Origin: Bin87 sp965232895
GTDB taxonomy: Bacteria; Chloroflexota; Dehalococcoidia; Lucifugimonadales; UBA3495
Direction: 5' to 3'
Assembly: GCA_965232895.1 (NCBI GenBank)
Contig: OZ247430.1
Coordinates: forward strand, 2,046,001 to 2,110,000
Length of the DNA stretch: 64,000 nucleotides
Part shown: piece after piece, positions 33,526-42,526 of the stretch
How positions within the stretch are numbered: the first letter of the stretch is position 1
Layout of the letters: every line of letters begins with the position of its first letter
Translations under genes and position numbers: made by a program
The notes under the pieces: generated by a model
The model's database searches: none
The model's input: only the letters and a program-made list of their open reading frames with translations
What the model was told of the DNA's origin: nothing

Positions 33526-35438
33526 TATCCTCCCCCTCCCTCTGCTTGCGGTTAACCTGCTCTCTGCCCACCAACCGGAATGTCTTGCCATTCACCGGCT
33601 CGTTGGTTTTTATCTCCAATTGGTACCGGCCTTGTCCAGAGTCCGGTAGCCAGCGTACTGCGCCATCGGATACTTCAATCACAGTGTCGCCAGATTTTGC
33701 TTGTTGGATGGTCAAAGGATGTTGAGCCCCATCCTCGCCAACTGCAACCAGCCTGACTTCAGATAATTCTTGCTCGGGGTTGTCGAAAGCGGCTATCACC
33801 CAATGGGTTTCGCCAGTGACAGGCCGAACCCTAATTCCTCTTATGACTGACCTCTGCGGACGACGTCCATCTCCAGTGTTACCGCGACCGCCGCCTCTCC
33901 CACCGGAACCACCGCTGCCGCCGGGATTAACGGGTCTGCGGCGGCCACCACGACGGCCACCGTGCTCTCCCTCAAGCAGGCCAGCACCGCCGCCAGTATT
34001 CTGCGATTGGCGAGGAGCGGTTATGGATACGTGGACGGGTTTATCCGCGTCGCCGATTTTGCCGTCATCATCGTAATGCGGAAAAAATTTAGCCAATTCG
34101 TCCACATAGTCATCGGAGTCCGGTACTTGCAATCCTGCCTCTTTTTCTATTCGCTCTCGCACCCATTGACCTAATTCACGCAGCGTATTGCGGGCATCCC
34201 GGCGGCGGTTAGGATCCTCGATGAAGTCGACGGATAGTTTGTCGTGCTTGGGAGACTCCGAGTCTCTGATGTATGACGATTTGTCCGGTTCTGAAATGCA
34301 CTCGATGATGGCCGTGAACCCGCGCCAAAGCTGCGATATGCTCCCCAATCTCAACCCCATATCGGCTGGCCGCGCGGTAATCATCATCCCCGAATCAAGA
34401 ACCAGCGCAATCTCTCGCACTTTCGATTTCGGGTTGTCATCCACCAGGATGCGCAACGCGACATTGCCGATTCCGGCAAAGTATTCCGTGGCAACCGGGG
34501 TCATTTTGGACACGCGGATGAAGTTGGCGGTGCGGGCCGACCGCTCACCAGTTGCCAGCGCGTTGTACTCCTCACTGATGTTGTCAGCATTCACCTCTTT
34601 GTCATCGACTGCAACGATGAGGTTGCCGCGAACTATGGCGTGGAAATAATTGTCAATCACGGTGGCAATGCTTTGCCGCTGCCAGCCACCACGTCCCTGG
34701 TCAGGGGGTAGCAGGTAGCCTGGGATATAGACGGCAGTGCCTGGTTCGGTCAGCCCAAACGTGTATGGTACGTTGCCATCCTTGAAAGGCGGCGCATTGG
34801 ATTCCCCTGAACTCAAATAACCAGTACGCCGGCGTGGCACTCCTTCGCCGTCGATGTGGGAAACTAGAATCGCTTTGCCAATGAAACGGCGACTCAGTCC
34901 ATTGGAATCCCGCCAAGCGGTAGAGTAGAGGACCGTCCGCAAGTCGGTAACCGCAAAAGCGGAGTGCTTGCCCAAGCCGAACGATCCTGCAGCATTCGCT
35001 TGCCTTTTTACCGGAGAGCCGGAACCCTTGGTAAGCGCTTCCCACTGGCTAATGTTACCGCCATCACGAGGCACATCTACCGCTCCAGTGGTGTTGCTGT
35101 CTTTGATGCGGAGGGCAGAGATCTGTTGGTTATAGTCCAGCAGCCGCTTGGCCCTGCCAAAACTGCCTGCTGCCTTTGTCGTCATTGTGCGGCGACTGGA
35201 TAACCCGGTCAAGAATCTGGCGCAGTTCACTGCCTTGAAATTCGGTTAGCGGAATATCAACCAGACTGCACTCAACTTTTACAGGGTCAGTTCCAGCCCT
35301 CGCGTCGAGGGAATTTTGGATGGATTCACGAACGAGGTTGATCTCACGATTGTCGGTGAAATGGGAGATGCCCGCATCGGTAAATCCTTCATTTTCTTCA
35401 AACTCGTTGCGAGGAAATTGCCACGTCATCTTGGGCAT
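33509..35438 (-). CDS. GHKL ATPase (MORC/Hsp90-like), frameshifted by one extra base
   Basis: The N-terminal 95 codons lie in one frame from ATG 35438 and the rest in another; the switch is near 35145-35150. The full span is one base longer than a multiple of three, and dropping one G from CAGGGCC joins FW-QAKRLLD cleanly. The N-box (LVRESIQNSLDAR, residues about 35-47) is upstream of the break; the G1-like KDSNTTG (about 112) and G2 GSFGLGKHS (about 151) are downstream. A Gly/Arg-rich linker precedes a C-terminal beta domain (ETHWVIAAFDNPEQELSEVR). GHKL ATPases act as ATP-driven clamps in mismatch repair, MORC and defence proteins. First gene of the cluster. Read as broken or mis-sequenced. 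Confidence 0.65.
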
Positions 35439-35578
35439 TTTATAACCTCCGCGGCCGGAACAATGGACGGCAACTTACCATAAGCCAATGGCAAACAGCG
35501 GGATGATACAATCCCCTTCACTATGATGGCAACCCGGATTTTTCTCGAGACTATGAACACCAACGAGGTTCCACGATT

Positions 35579-35935
35579 ATGCTGACCCAAAATCATGCCG
35601 TAACCGCCCAGGAGTTTCTGGAGGCGTCGGACCGGGAGTTTGCCGCCGGCGAGCAGCTGCAAGCCTCCGAGAAGCTCTGGGGCGCGGCTACCCACGCGGT
35701 GATGGCCGTGGCCCAGGAGCGGGAGTGGCCGCACCGCAGCCATCGCTCCCTGAAAAACGCCGTGGGCAGATTGACCGCCGAAACCGGTGACGATGGGATT
35801 GCCGGCGGGTTCGCCGCAGCCGAGAAGTTTCACAAGAACTTCTATCACGATGAAATGGAAGATTTTGAGATCGAGCATGACCGCCCGCTGGTACACCGGT
35901 TCGTGGCGCGTGTCCTGACACTGCTGAACAACTAG
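35579..35935 (+). CDS. PaREP1/HEPN-like helical protein
   Basis: 118 residues, all-helical. ASEKLWGAATHAVMAVAQE and AEKFHKNFYHDEMEDFEIEHD match the PaREP1/HEPN-type four-helix bundle; the REWPHRSHRSL stretch might carry an Arg-x-x-His-like site but I cannot align the active-site motif. HEPN proteins often pair with nucleotidyltransferases or act as RNases; no MNT partner is adjacent. A TGATACAAT box lies at 35504-35512 and GAGG just before the ATG. Divergent from the GHKL cluster; 11 bp before the TPP gene. Confidence 0.6.
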   Translation: MLTQNHAVTAQEFLEASDREFAAGEQLQASEKLWGAATHAVMAVAQEREWPHRSHRSLKNAVGRLTAETGDDGIAGGFAAAEKFHKNFYHDEMEDFEIEHDRPLVHRFVARVLTLLNN

Positions 35936-35946
35936 AGAGGTAACAA

Positions 35947-37614
35947 ATGTCCATCGACGTCGCAACTTCCATTGCCCGCATCCTCAAGCAGGAGGGTGTT
36001 GAGTGGGTTTCCACCTTCCCCGTTTGCCGCGTGAACAACGCCCTGGGGCGCGAGGGCGTGCCCATGATAATGATGCGGGACGACCGCTACGCCGTGGCCC
36101 TGGCCGACGCCTACTCGCGGGTCACCGGCGGCGACCGCATCGGCGTCTGCACCGTGCAGGGCGGCGTCAACGGCGCGGGCCTGCAGTACTCTTACCCCGG
36201 GCTGGCCCAGGCCTTCGAGGACAACTCGCCGATGCTGTGCATCACCGACGGCGTGCCGGCCGGCAGCACCGAGAACACCCAGTTCGACGTGACCACCAGC
36301 CTCAAGACCGTCACCAAGTGGTTCGGCTACATCGACCGGCCCGAGCGGACGCCCGAGTTCCTGCGTCGGGCCTTCTCCATGCTGCGCAGCGGCCGGCCCG
36401 GCCCCGTGGTGCTGGCCGTGCCCAACTCCGCCGCCATCTACGACGAGACCGCCGACCCCTACTTCCCGGTGCGGGCGTACAAGTCGGCGCCGGATCCATC
36501 CGACGTGACCCAGGCCATCGACCTGCTGATGGGCGCCTCCAATCCGCTGATCTACGCCGGCGAGGGCGTCATCTACGCCGGCGCGTCGGAGGAACTGGTG
36601 GGCCTGGCCGAGCTGCTGAACGCGCCGGTGATCACCACGCTGAAGGCCAAGGGGGCGTTTCCGGAGAACCACCCGCTGTTCGTGGGCGTGCGCGGCGAGC
36701 ATCCCATCGCCTACCTGAACAAGAGCGACGTGATCCTCACCGTGGGCAGCAGCCTGTCGCCGGGCCGGTTCACCCACGGCATTCCCAACGCCGCCGGGAA
36801 GACCATCATCCAGTGCAACCTGGACGACTTCCACCTGAACCGCATCTTCCCCACGCATCACGCGGTGCTGGGCGACGCCAGGTTCTCCCTGCAATCGCTG
36901 GCCGACGAGGTGTCGCGGCGCACCGATGGGTCGGGTCGGGCCGCCGGCAACGTGGTGGCCGAGGTCCGCGAGGCCCGCGACGCCGGCCTGGCCGAGTACC
37001 GCGAGGCCATGGCCTCCAGCGACACGCCCATCAATCCCTACCGCGTGATCGGCGACATGATGAAGGTGCTGGACCCGTACAACTCCTTCGTGACCCACGA
37101 GTCTGGCAACACCCGCGACCAGCTGAGCACGGTGTACGACACGCTGATCCCCCGCGGGTTCCTGGGCTGGGGCAACATCTCCACGCTGGGCTTCGGCCTG
37201 GCCGGCGTCATGGCCGCCAAGCTGGCCTTCCCCCAGCGGCAGGCGGTGGCGCTGACGGGCGACGCCGGCGTGGGCTACATGCTGGGCAACCTGGAGGTAT
37301 CGGTGCGCCAGAACCTGGGCATCACCATCGCCCACGTGGCCAACGGCGGGTTCGCCGGCTACGGCCCCGGGTTCTGGGGCGACGGCCACGACCCCTACAC
37401 CCACCGGGTGATGGGTCCGGAGGACATCAACATGTCGCGGGCCGTGGCCGAGCTGGGCCTGTACACCGAGCGGGTCACCGAGCCGTCCGACGTGATGCCG
37501 GCCCTGCAGCGCGCCCTGGCCGCCAACGAGACGGGCCAACCGTCCTACCTGGAGTTCATCTGCTCCCAGTACCCGCGCTACGGCGGCTTCGCGCCGAGCC
37601 CGGTGGCGCACTGA
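35947..37614 (+). CDS. TPP-dependent acetolactate synthase-like enzyme
   Basis: 555 residues with the three-domain TPP enzyme order: N-terminal Pyr domain (VEWVSTFPVCRVNNALGREG, the Glu-type loop is less clear than usual), central domain (LIYAGEGVIYAGASEELVGL) and C-terminal PP domain with GDAGVGYMLGNLEVSVRQN and ANGGFAGYG. The Mg/TPP motif GDA...N is close to the canonical GDG...N, with Ala for Gly. Likely a decarboxylase or carboligase of 2-oxo acids rather than biosynthetic IlvB, as no small subunit follows. AGAGAGG sits before the ATG. Confidence 0.8.
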   Translation: MSIDVATSIARILKQEGVEWVSTFPVCRVNNALGREGVPMIMMRDDRYAVALADAYSRVTGGDRIGVCTVQGGVNGAGLQYSYPGLAQAFEDNSPMLCITDGVPAGSTENTQFDVTTSLKTVTKWFGYIDRPERTPEFLRRAFSMLRSGRPGPVVLAVPNSAAIYDETADPYFPVRAYKSAPDPSDVTQAIDLLMGASNPLIYAGEGVIYAGASEELVGLAELLNAPVITTLKAKGAFPENHPLFVGVRGEHPIAYLNKSDVILTVGSSLSPGRFTHGIPNAAGKTIIQCNLDDFHLNRIFPTHHAVLGDARFSLQSLADEVSRRTDGSGRAAGNVVAEVREARDAGLAEYREAMASSDTPINPYRVIGDMMKVLDPYNSFVTHESGNTRDQLSTVYDTLIPRGFLGWGNISTLGFGLAGVMAAKLAFPQRQAVALTGDAGVGYMLGNLEVSVRQNLGITIAHVANGGFAGYGPGFWGDGHDPYTHRVMGPEDINMSRAVAELGLYTERVTEPSDVMPALQRALAANETGQPSYLEFICSQYPRYGGFAPSPVAH

Positions 37615-37646
37615 TCCGAAACGCATAGCGCGCGGCAGCGTAGGAT

Positions 37647-37683
37647 AATGGTGGGCAGGCAGCGCGTCCTCTTGCCCACCATT
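37647..37683. promoter_or_regulatory. 11-bp inverted repeat upstream of the antitoxin gene
   Basis: AATGGTGGGCA (37647-37657) and TGCCCACCATT (37673-37683) form a perfect stem with a 15-base loop, 20 bp before the antitoxin ATG. No T-run follows. Could be an operator for the antitoxin or a terminator for the TPP gene; I cannot decide. Confidence 0.4.
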
Positions 37684-37702
37684 TGCGCCAGGGGACGGCT
37701 AT

Positions 37703-37957
37703 ATGAACCTTACTCTGGACATTGACGATCAGATTGCTGCCAAGGTCAACAAGATTGCTGCCGCGCGGGACATGACGGTGGCGGAACTGGTGTCGGAGTA
37801 CCTGACAGGGATCGCGAACAGCGAGGCCACGGCGCGGCTGGAGCGTATCGCCAGGACCCGGGAGGCGATTGAAAGCGCCGAGCGGGAGGCGGGTATCCTG
37901 AACTTGAATCGGGATGATATCTATGACCGGCCCTACCGCTACTACTATGGCCAATAG
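37703..37957 (+). CDS. Antitoxin of a VapBC-type module
   Basis: 84 residues: MNLTLDIDDQIAAKVNKIAA looks like a ribbon-helix-helix DNA-binding N-terminus with an Arg-Asp-Met turn (ARDMTVAELVSEYL), followed by a charged tail that would bind the toxin. It overlaps the next frame by 11 bp, as VapB-VapC pairs do. The 37647 inverted repeat could be its operator. Its toxin is truncated, so the antitoxin may be a remnant. Confidence 0.65.
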   Translation: MNLTLDIDDQIAAKVNKIAAARDMTVAELVSEYLTGIANSEATARLERIARTREAIESAEREAGILNLNRDDIYDRPYRYYYGQ

Positions 37958-38108
37958 GGACTTCTTCGACAGCGCCATCCTGATTTATGCCTACGATCCG
38001 AGAGATGCCGCCAAACAGGTCCAGGCCCAAAGACTGCTGACCGATGCCATTGCCAGCGACTCCGGGGTAGTGTCAGCGCAAGCCTTGGGCGAATTTTTCA
38101 ACACGTGA
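37947..38108 (+). pseudogene. Truncated PIN-domain toxin (VapC-like)
   Basis: From ATG 37947, 53 codons: NRDFFDSAILIYAYDPRD holds the first PIN acidic residue (Asp) and VVSAQALGEFFNT the conserved Glu region. VapC toxins are about 130-140 residues; the last acidic residues are missing and the frame stops at 38108, with the next gene beginning 74 bp later. So the RNase is most likely dead. Confidence 0.65.
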
Positions 38109-38182
38109 TAGTAATCAGCTCCTTCTGAAACCTGCGAACACACGCTTAACCCGGTATCGCCGTGACCCACGGGAGAAAGTGT

Positions 38183-38531
38183 ATGGGTACATTCAATCTG
38201 ACCATCCAGATCGCCAACCTCAATGGAGAGGACGTCGAGGTGATGGTAGACACCGGAGCCATCACCACGGTAATCCCCCGCTCCATCCTGGCCGGATTGG
38301 GGATACACCCGACCAAGCGCGAAACTTTCGAGTACGCCGGCGGGGAACAGGTGCAGTTGGATATGGCCGAGGCTCGCGCCCGGGTGGACGGACGCGAAAC
38401 CATCACCTGGGTGATCTTCGGCGAAGAGGGGGGCATCGCCTCTGCTGGGTGCCTACACTTTGGAAGGCGTATTCCTCGGTGTGGATCCCTACAATCAACG
38501 ACTGATCCCAGTCACCGGGTCACTGAAGTAA
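38183..38531 (+). pseudogene. Retropepsin-like aspartic protease-fold protein, frameshifted
   Basis: ATG 38183 follows a GGGAGAAAG site. N-terminal MGTFNLTIQIANLNGEDV leads to VDTGAITTVIPRSILAGLGI, where DTG is the aspartic-protease catalytic triad of retropepsin-like proteins. The frame runs to 38539 but is off by one after the G6 run at 38428-38433; with five Gs it reads FGEEGASPLLGAYTLEG and then GVDPYNQRLIPVTG, which aligns with the homologue at 61685. The 349-base span is one base more than a multiple of three. Two other copies are at 41764 and 61685. Confidence 0.7.
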
Positions 38532-38544
38532 AGGGGTGAACGCC

Positions 38545-39066
38545 ATGCCCAACGCAGTTCTCGTAGTCGATATGGTGCGCGGCTTTCTGGAGCCGGGGCA
38601 CAACCTGTATTGCGGCGACGACGCGCGGGGGATCATCGAGCCGGTGCGGGAGTTGCTGCGGCGGGAGACTGATGCGGGCTCCTCCATCCTGTTCGTCTCC
38701 GACCACCACCTGCCCGATGACCTGGAGTTCCAGATGTTCCCGGTTCACTGTGTCATCGGCACTGAGGAACCGGAGGTGATTCCGGAGTTGGCCGAGTGGG
38801 TCGGCGACGGCAACGTCATCCCCAAGAACCGGTACAGCGGGTTCTTCAACACCGACCTGGCGGAAAGGCTGGCTACCCTAAACCCCGACAAGATCATCGT
38901 ATGCGGGGTATGCACCGACATCTGCGTGATGCACACCACCTCCGACGCGCGCAACCGGGACTACACGGTGGAGGTGCCCACAGACTGCGTGGCGTCCTTC
39001 AACGCCGACGCCCACCGCTGGGCGCTGGACCACATCGGCAGGATACTCGGGGCGCGTGTATTTTAA
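38545..39066 (+). CDS. Isochorismatase-fold cysteine hydrolase
   Basis: 173 residues: VLVVDMVRGFLEPG supplies the catalytic Asp, VIPKNRYSGFFNTDL the Lys, and IIVCGVCTDICVMHTT the Cys triad member, the standard cysteine hydrolase set; the cis-peptide bond before Cys fits GVCTD. Nicotinamidases and related amidases share it. Substrate not identifiable. An AGGGGTG site precedes ATG 38545. The next 200 bp lead into IS remnants. Confidence 0.85.
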   Translation: MPNAVLVVDMVRGFLEPGHNLYCGDDARGIIEPVRELLRRETDAGSSILFVSDHHLPDDLEFQMFPVHCVIGTEEPEVIPELAEWVGDGNVIPKNRYSGFFNTDLAERLATLNPDKIIVCGVCTDICVMHTTSDARNRDYTVEVPTDCVASFNADAHRWALDHIGRILGARVF

Positions 39067-39273
39067 AGCCCGGCGCCGGTTCCGTGGTCACGAAGAGCGC
39101 AGCGTCTTATCCCAAATCCACCGACGGGATATGGCGGCGGCGTTTAGACGAGGGATGAGAGGTCAGGGAACGGGTTGGCGAAGACCTGATGCCGCTGCAA
39201 TAGGCGATGCGGAGTGTGTCTGCCACGCCAAGGGGACGTTGGCGGCTCGTGGCAGCGACGCTGGGAGCGATTT

Positions 39274-39510
39274 TCAGCGTCGACCGGAGGCGGAGGGCGT
39301 CCGGGGCCCGGCCTGCGGCAGGTCGGCCAGGGGGTTGTAGGGGGGCCCGCCCCGGCGCTCCCGCTCGTAGTGACCCGTGATCTCCGAGAGGTCCAACTGG
39401 TCAACCACGTCCGAGATGAAATAGGCCAGATGGTCTTCGGGCAGCCACTCCTGCAGGGCCTGGGGCAGCAACTGCTGGTCCGGATCGTAGGGAAGGTAGC
39501 TCTTGCTCAT
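39274..39510 (-). pseudogene. N-terminal fragment of an IS1182-type transposase
   Basis: MSKSYLPYDPDQQLLPQALQ then WLPEDHLAYFISDVVDQLDL and YERERRGGPPYNPL is the characteristic start of IS1182-family transposases. The frame is lost just after PPYNPL, where intact copies continue MVKVLLYGY..., so only 79 codons remain. No terminal repeats seen. A GGGTG-type site lies ahead of the ATG. Confidence 0.75.
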
Positions 39511-39589
39511 CGTGGGTCACCCCCAGCTTCATGCTGGAACCATCTTACGCCAACACCTCAACAACCGCGTTTCTCGGACAGCCTGCTAG

Positions 39590-39847
39590 GTCGCCCTCAT
39601 TGCTGCTGGCCTTGACGATGCGCTCGTACAACGCGAGGGGATTCTGGTCGGGGCTGCCTCTCTTTTCCGTAGAAAAAGACTACTTAATCATTATGGAATC
39701 CAAAACATCACCGCTGGAGCAATTCCAAGTGTCCTCAATCGGTATTCCTTGTCCTGTCGGAGACTTTCCGTCTCTGCGAACATAATCTTTTGGATACGGC
39801 AAGTATTCCTTGTTGAAACGCTTATTTGCCGCCGGAGACTTTACATA
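39590..39847 (-). pseudogene. Fragment of a DNA adenine/cytosine methyltransferase, cut by an IS element
   Basis: On the minus strand, directly beside the IS982 end, NKRFNKEYLPYPKDYVRRDG then GQGIPIEDTWNCSSGDVLDS reads like the catalytic-loop region of site-specific N6/N4 DNA methyltransferases. After an in-frame TAG at 39682-39680 the same frame continues SFSTEKRGSPDQNPLALYER and KASSNEGD, the familiar run before the DPF motif. The gene therefore carries a stop and stops abruptly; the N-terminal part beyond the IS is absent. A relic of a restriction-modification gene. Confidence 0.7.
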
Positions 39848-40766
39848 ACCTTTGGTGCTAGTTTGAGTTAGTTTTGAAAATGCCATGGGGTTCCCATATG
39901 CTGTGAGTTGACAATCCTCCACAGCAGGGAACCCCATGAACATCACCGATTTTATCACCGAACTCTACTGTAAGGTTGACGACGCCCTCCCGGGGATAGC
40001 GCCGCATCCGCAAGCCCGGCTCTCCATAAGCGAACTGGTTACCATCGGCGTCCTCCACGCCATCAAGAACGTCAAGCAGCGTCCCTTCTACCATTGGCTC
40101 AAGGATAACTATGGACACCTCTTCCCCAAACTTCCCGAACGCACCCGCCTCTTCCGCCGCCTGGAAGCCCAGGCCTGTTGGACCGGCTACTTCCTGGCCC
40201 AGCCCACCATCCTGGGCGTGGCCGACAGCTACGGCATCGAACTGGGACATCCGGTGCGTTCCGGACGGAACCTCCACCAGGTGGGCCGGAAAGGCAAGTC
40301 CAATCACCGCTGGATTGTGGGCGGCAAACTCTGCATCGTCCTCAACCAACTGGGCCAGATCGCCGCTTGGGACTGCGCCACGGCCAATACTCACGACCAA
40401 CGTTTCCTGCCTTTGCTGGCAGGCTACGACGGGCAGATGATTGTTCCTGGCCGACACTGGGTTTCACCGGGCCAAGAGCCCGCCCCTGGCTTGAACAGGG
40501 GGCGATCCGGCCAACGTGAAAATCTGTCGCCGCGGCCAGTGGAACGTGCGCATGATCGTGGAAACCACCTTCTCCATGATGACTGCGGTGTGGGGCAGCA
40601 AACAGATGCGGCATATCACCTGGCGCGGGTTTGAAGCGCACTTGAGCTACCTGATGGCTGCCTTCAACCTACTGTCGCAGTGGGATGGGTTGGAACCGGA
40701 CGAAAACGGACGCGTCCATCGCTCTATTGCTCAATTCGTCCTCTGATATTAACTAGCACCAATGGT
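39848..40766 (+). mobile_element. IS982-like insertion sequence, inactive
   Basis: About 919 bp with imperfect terminal inverted repeats: ACCTTTGGTGCTAGTTT at the left and, reading in from the right, ACCATTGGTGCTAGTTA. Contains a broken transposase. It abuts the methyltransferase fragment at the left. No convincing target duplication. The IR-like pair CATGGGGTTCCC / GGGAACCCCATG straddles the transposase start (39883-39938). Confidence 0.75.
39936..40746 (+). pseudogene. IS982-family transposase, frameshifted and with internal stop
   Basis: Begins MNITDFITELYCKVDDALPG and holds ARLSISELVTIGVLHAIKNV and YGHLFPKLPERTRLFRRLEA, the IS982 hallmark. The first catalytic Asp is in GVADSYGIEL. The frame slips near 40443 (one T too many in GTTCCTGG; removing it gives VLADTGFHRAKS) and a TGA interrupts near 40495; the end resumes with RRGQWNVRMIVETTFSMM, which carries the catalytic Glu. 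The 811-base span is one base more than a multiple of three. Non-functional. Confidence 0.8.
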
Positions 40767-41432
40767 TAGTATTTGAGAAGGCCTGAACAAGTCCCTTCCT
40801 TCTTGATGGGGGAAAGTTAGGATGGAGGTGAAGCGTCCATTCTATAGTTGACGCTTTCGAGTTCCCCGCCGACATTTCGGAATTTCCTGCCACGCCAAGG
40901 ACTTGTTCAGAGGTTCCTTTGTGTGACGGCTCCGGCATGGGGTACCGAATGCCCGATCCACGGGAGGCTGATGTATGAAGAGTCTCACCACCACAAGCTA
41001 GAGCGTGTTTCCAAACTCTACCGGCAAAGATATTTGAGTATCGGCGCGGTTGTTTGATGCCAGGATTTCACCCTCACCCTAACCTTCTCCCTCAAGGGAG
41101 AGGGGATTTTGCAGGTTAATTCCGCCCTATTTGTGGTTTGTAAACACACCCTGGTGAGGACAAGCACTTCCAGCTGGTGAAGCATGACGAGCTGGTGTTC
41201 GGCTGCGGCTGGCACCACGACTAGTCTGGAGGCAGAGCGCAGGTCGAGTTCTCTCCGACATGATTGGTTTGTTGCTTGAGGATTGCCGATGGGCTTCCCT
41301 CGACGGGTCTGCTGGATGTTCGAGCGCCGGGTACTTGCAAATCACTCAAAATGGGCTCAATAGGGGCAGTTTGAAGCCAGCCTATACGACAAGCGCGAAC
41401 CTCAGGGTGAAGGTTCTAGATTTTAACCAGTG
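40767..41432. other. Gene-free 0.67-kb stretch with remnants
   Basis: No intact gene. It contains a common dispersed repeat CCCTCACCCTAACCTTCTCC with its hairpin partner (41069-41105). At 41156-41224 a short plus-strand peptide tail reads EDKHFQLVKHDELVFGCGWH before a TAG, perhaps the end of a lost gene. Lies between the IS982 remnant and tRNA-Leu. Confidence 0.6.
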
Positions 41433-41517
41433 TGGTGGGGAAGGCGGGACTCGAACCCGCACGCCCAAGGGCACATGATCCTAAGTCATGCTCGTCTGCC
41501 AATTCCGACACTTCCCC
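41433..41517 (-). tRNA. tRNA-Leu (anticodon UAG)
   Basis: Minus strand; 85 nt including encoded CCA (TGG at 41433-41435). Acceptor GGGGAAG pairs with CTTCCCC; anticodon stem CATGA / TCATG holds loop CTTAGGA, giving UAG; a long variable arm and GGTTCGAGTCC T-arm confirm a class II tRNA-Leu. Confidence 0.93.
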
Positions 41518-41575
41518 GCGTTCGTCCGCGCAGCAATGGCGGGATGAGCCGGCCTGCGGGGCGATTAAATGAAAA

Positions 41576-41651
41576 TGGTGACCCGCCTCGGGGTCGAACC
41601 GAGAACCTGCTGATTAAGAGTCAGCTGCTCTGCCAGTTGAGCTAGCGGGCC
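41576..41651 (-). tRNA. tRNA-Lys (anticodon CUU)
   Basis: Minus strand; 76 nt with encoded CCA. Acceptor GGCCCGC pairs with GCGGGTC (one G-U), anticodon arm GCTGA-CTCTTAA-TCAGC gives CUU, and the T-arm is GGTTCGACC. It is 58 bp upstream of the tRNA-Leu on the same strand, so the two likely share a transcript. Confidence 0.95.
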
Positions 41652-41763
41652 AAGCCATGGTGCGCCGGAACGCAGATTCAGGCTACCAACAACGCCGTTC
41701 GGTGTCAATCACACCAAGATGAAAGCGGACTGCGCGGCGTACCGAAACAACCCCGAACCGACA

Positions 41764-42141
41764 CTAATTTTCGAGAGAGCCACCCCAGCCCAGAGACAGC
41801 CACTCCGCCGGCGCAAGCCGCTCTCCCACCGGGTCCACGACGAGGTTGAAAACTTCCAGCGTCGACGCGCCCAGCAGATAGTTCCCGTCCGGTCCGAATA
41901 TGACCGGGCAGGGGCGTTCGAATTCGCCAATCCTGAAACGGGCGAATCCATAGCCATATTCCACTCGGCTACCATCCGCCAGGATAAAACCGAGTTGCTG
42001 CTGCGGCTCGACCCGCAGTTCGGTCATCAGCGACTCCGGCAGCATCGAATGCGCGGCTCCGGCATCCACCACCGGCTGCGCCGGCGCCAGGTCGCCGCCT
42101 TCCAGATTGCCTACACCCACATCCACCCTGAACATCGACAA
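41764..42141 (-). CDS. Retropepsin-like protein with D-A-G in place of D-T-G
   Basis: 125 residues starting MSMFRVDVGVGNLEGGDLAP. The homologous core VVDAGAAHSMLPESLM aligns with DTGAITTVIPRSIL (38183) and DTGASFSQLPGDTL (61685), but the Thr of the catalytic triad is Ala. Later LADGSRVEYGYGFARFRI and FGPDGNYLLGASTLEVFNL, VDPVGERLAP follow the same plan. Loss of the Thr/Ser side chain should weaken or abolish proteolysis. Single copy, next to the tRNAs. Function unknown. Confidence 0.65.
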   Translation of the reverse strand: MSMFRVDVGVGNLEGGDLAPAQPVVDAGAAHSMLPESLMTELRVEPQQQLGFILADGSRVEYGYGFARFRIGEFERPCPVIFGPDGNYLLGASTLEVFNLVVDPVGERLAPAEWLSLGWGGSLEN

Positions 42142-42244
42142 GGCATTTCTCCCTCAACTATGGATGGGTCCATTTTATCATCGCGACCCCGTCATCCCGT
42201 CAAAAACCCGACACCCTCCTCACGCGTACCCGGTATGGGCAGTT

Positions 42245-42368
42245 TGTCAGAAGCAGGATGATCAGGATCCACGGATTGGCCGGATCGAAACCATTGAGGG
42301 CAGACGGCTACTGATCCTGATAATCCATAAATCCGGCAAATCCATCAAGACAGTTGCGGATTCTGACG
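42245..42368. repeat. Palindromic CGTCAGAA-type repeat, copy 1
   Basis: Core TGTCAGAAGCAGGATGATCA ... TTCTGACG with internal runs of CAGGATTxxxCGGATT and its complement. The outer sequence CCTCACGCGTACCC (42218) and GGGTACGGGTGAG (42387) extend the element to about 180 bp. Four more copies at 43452, 46981, 47838 and 58820. Non-coding. Confidence 0.75.
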
Positions 42369-42526
42369 TTTCCCCGCCGCCAAACTGGGTACGGGTGAGC
42401 GATGATCCTGGCTCCAGATGAAGGCCAGTCTCAGGTAGTATAGCGGGATCAAACACGCACCTTCGCAGAGCGGGCCTTTGGAGGTCGCGCCCTGCTCTTC
42501 AGACCACGCTTAACGGAGTGCGCAGC

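Noticed and set aside
36003..37628. 541-codon plus frame inside the TPP gene
   Set aside because: Arg/Pro/Gly-rich shadow in GC-rich DNA; the 35947 frame has all TPP domains.
41433..41651. tRNA pair as an integration site for a genomic island
   Set aside because: No integrase and no repeated tRNA 3' end was found in the window; flanking IS pieces alone are not enough.
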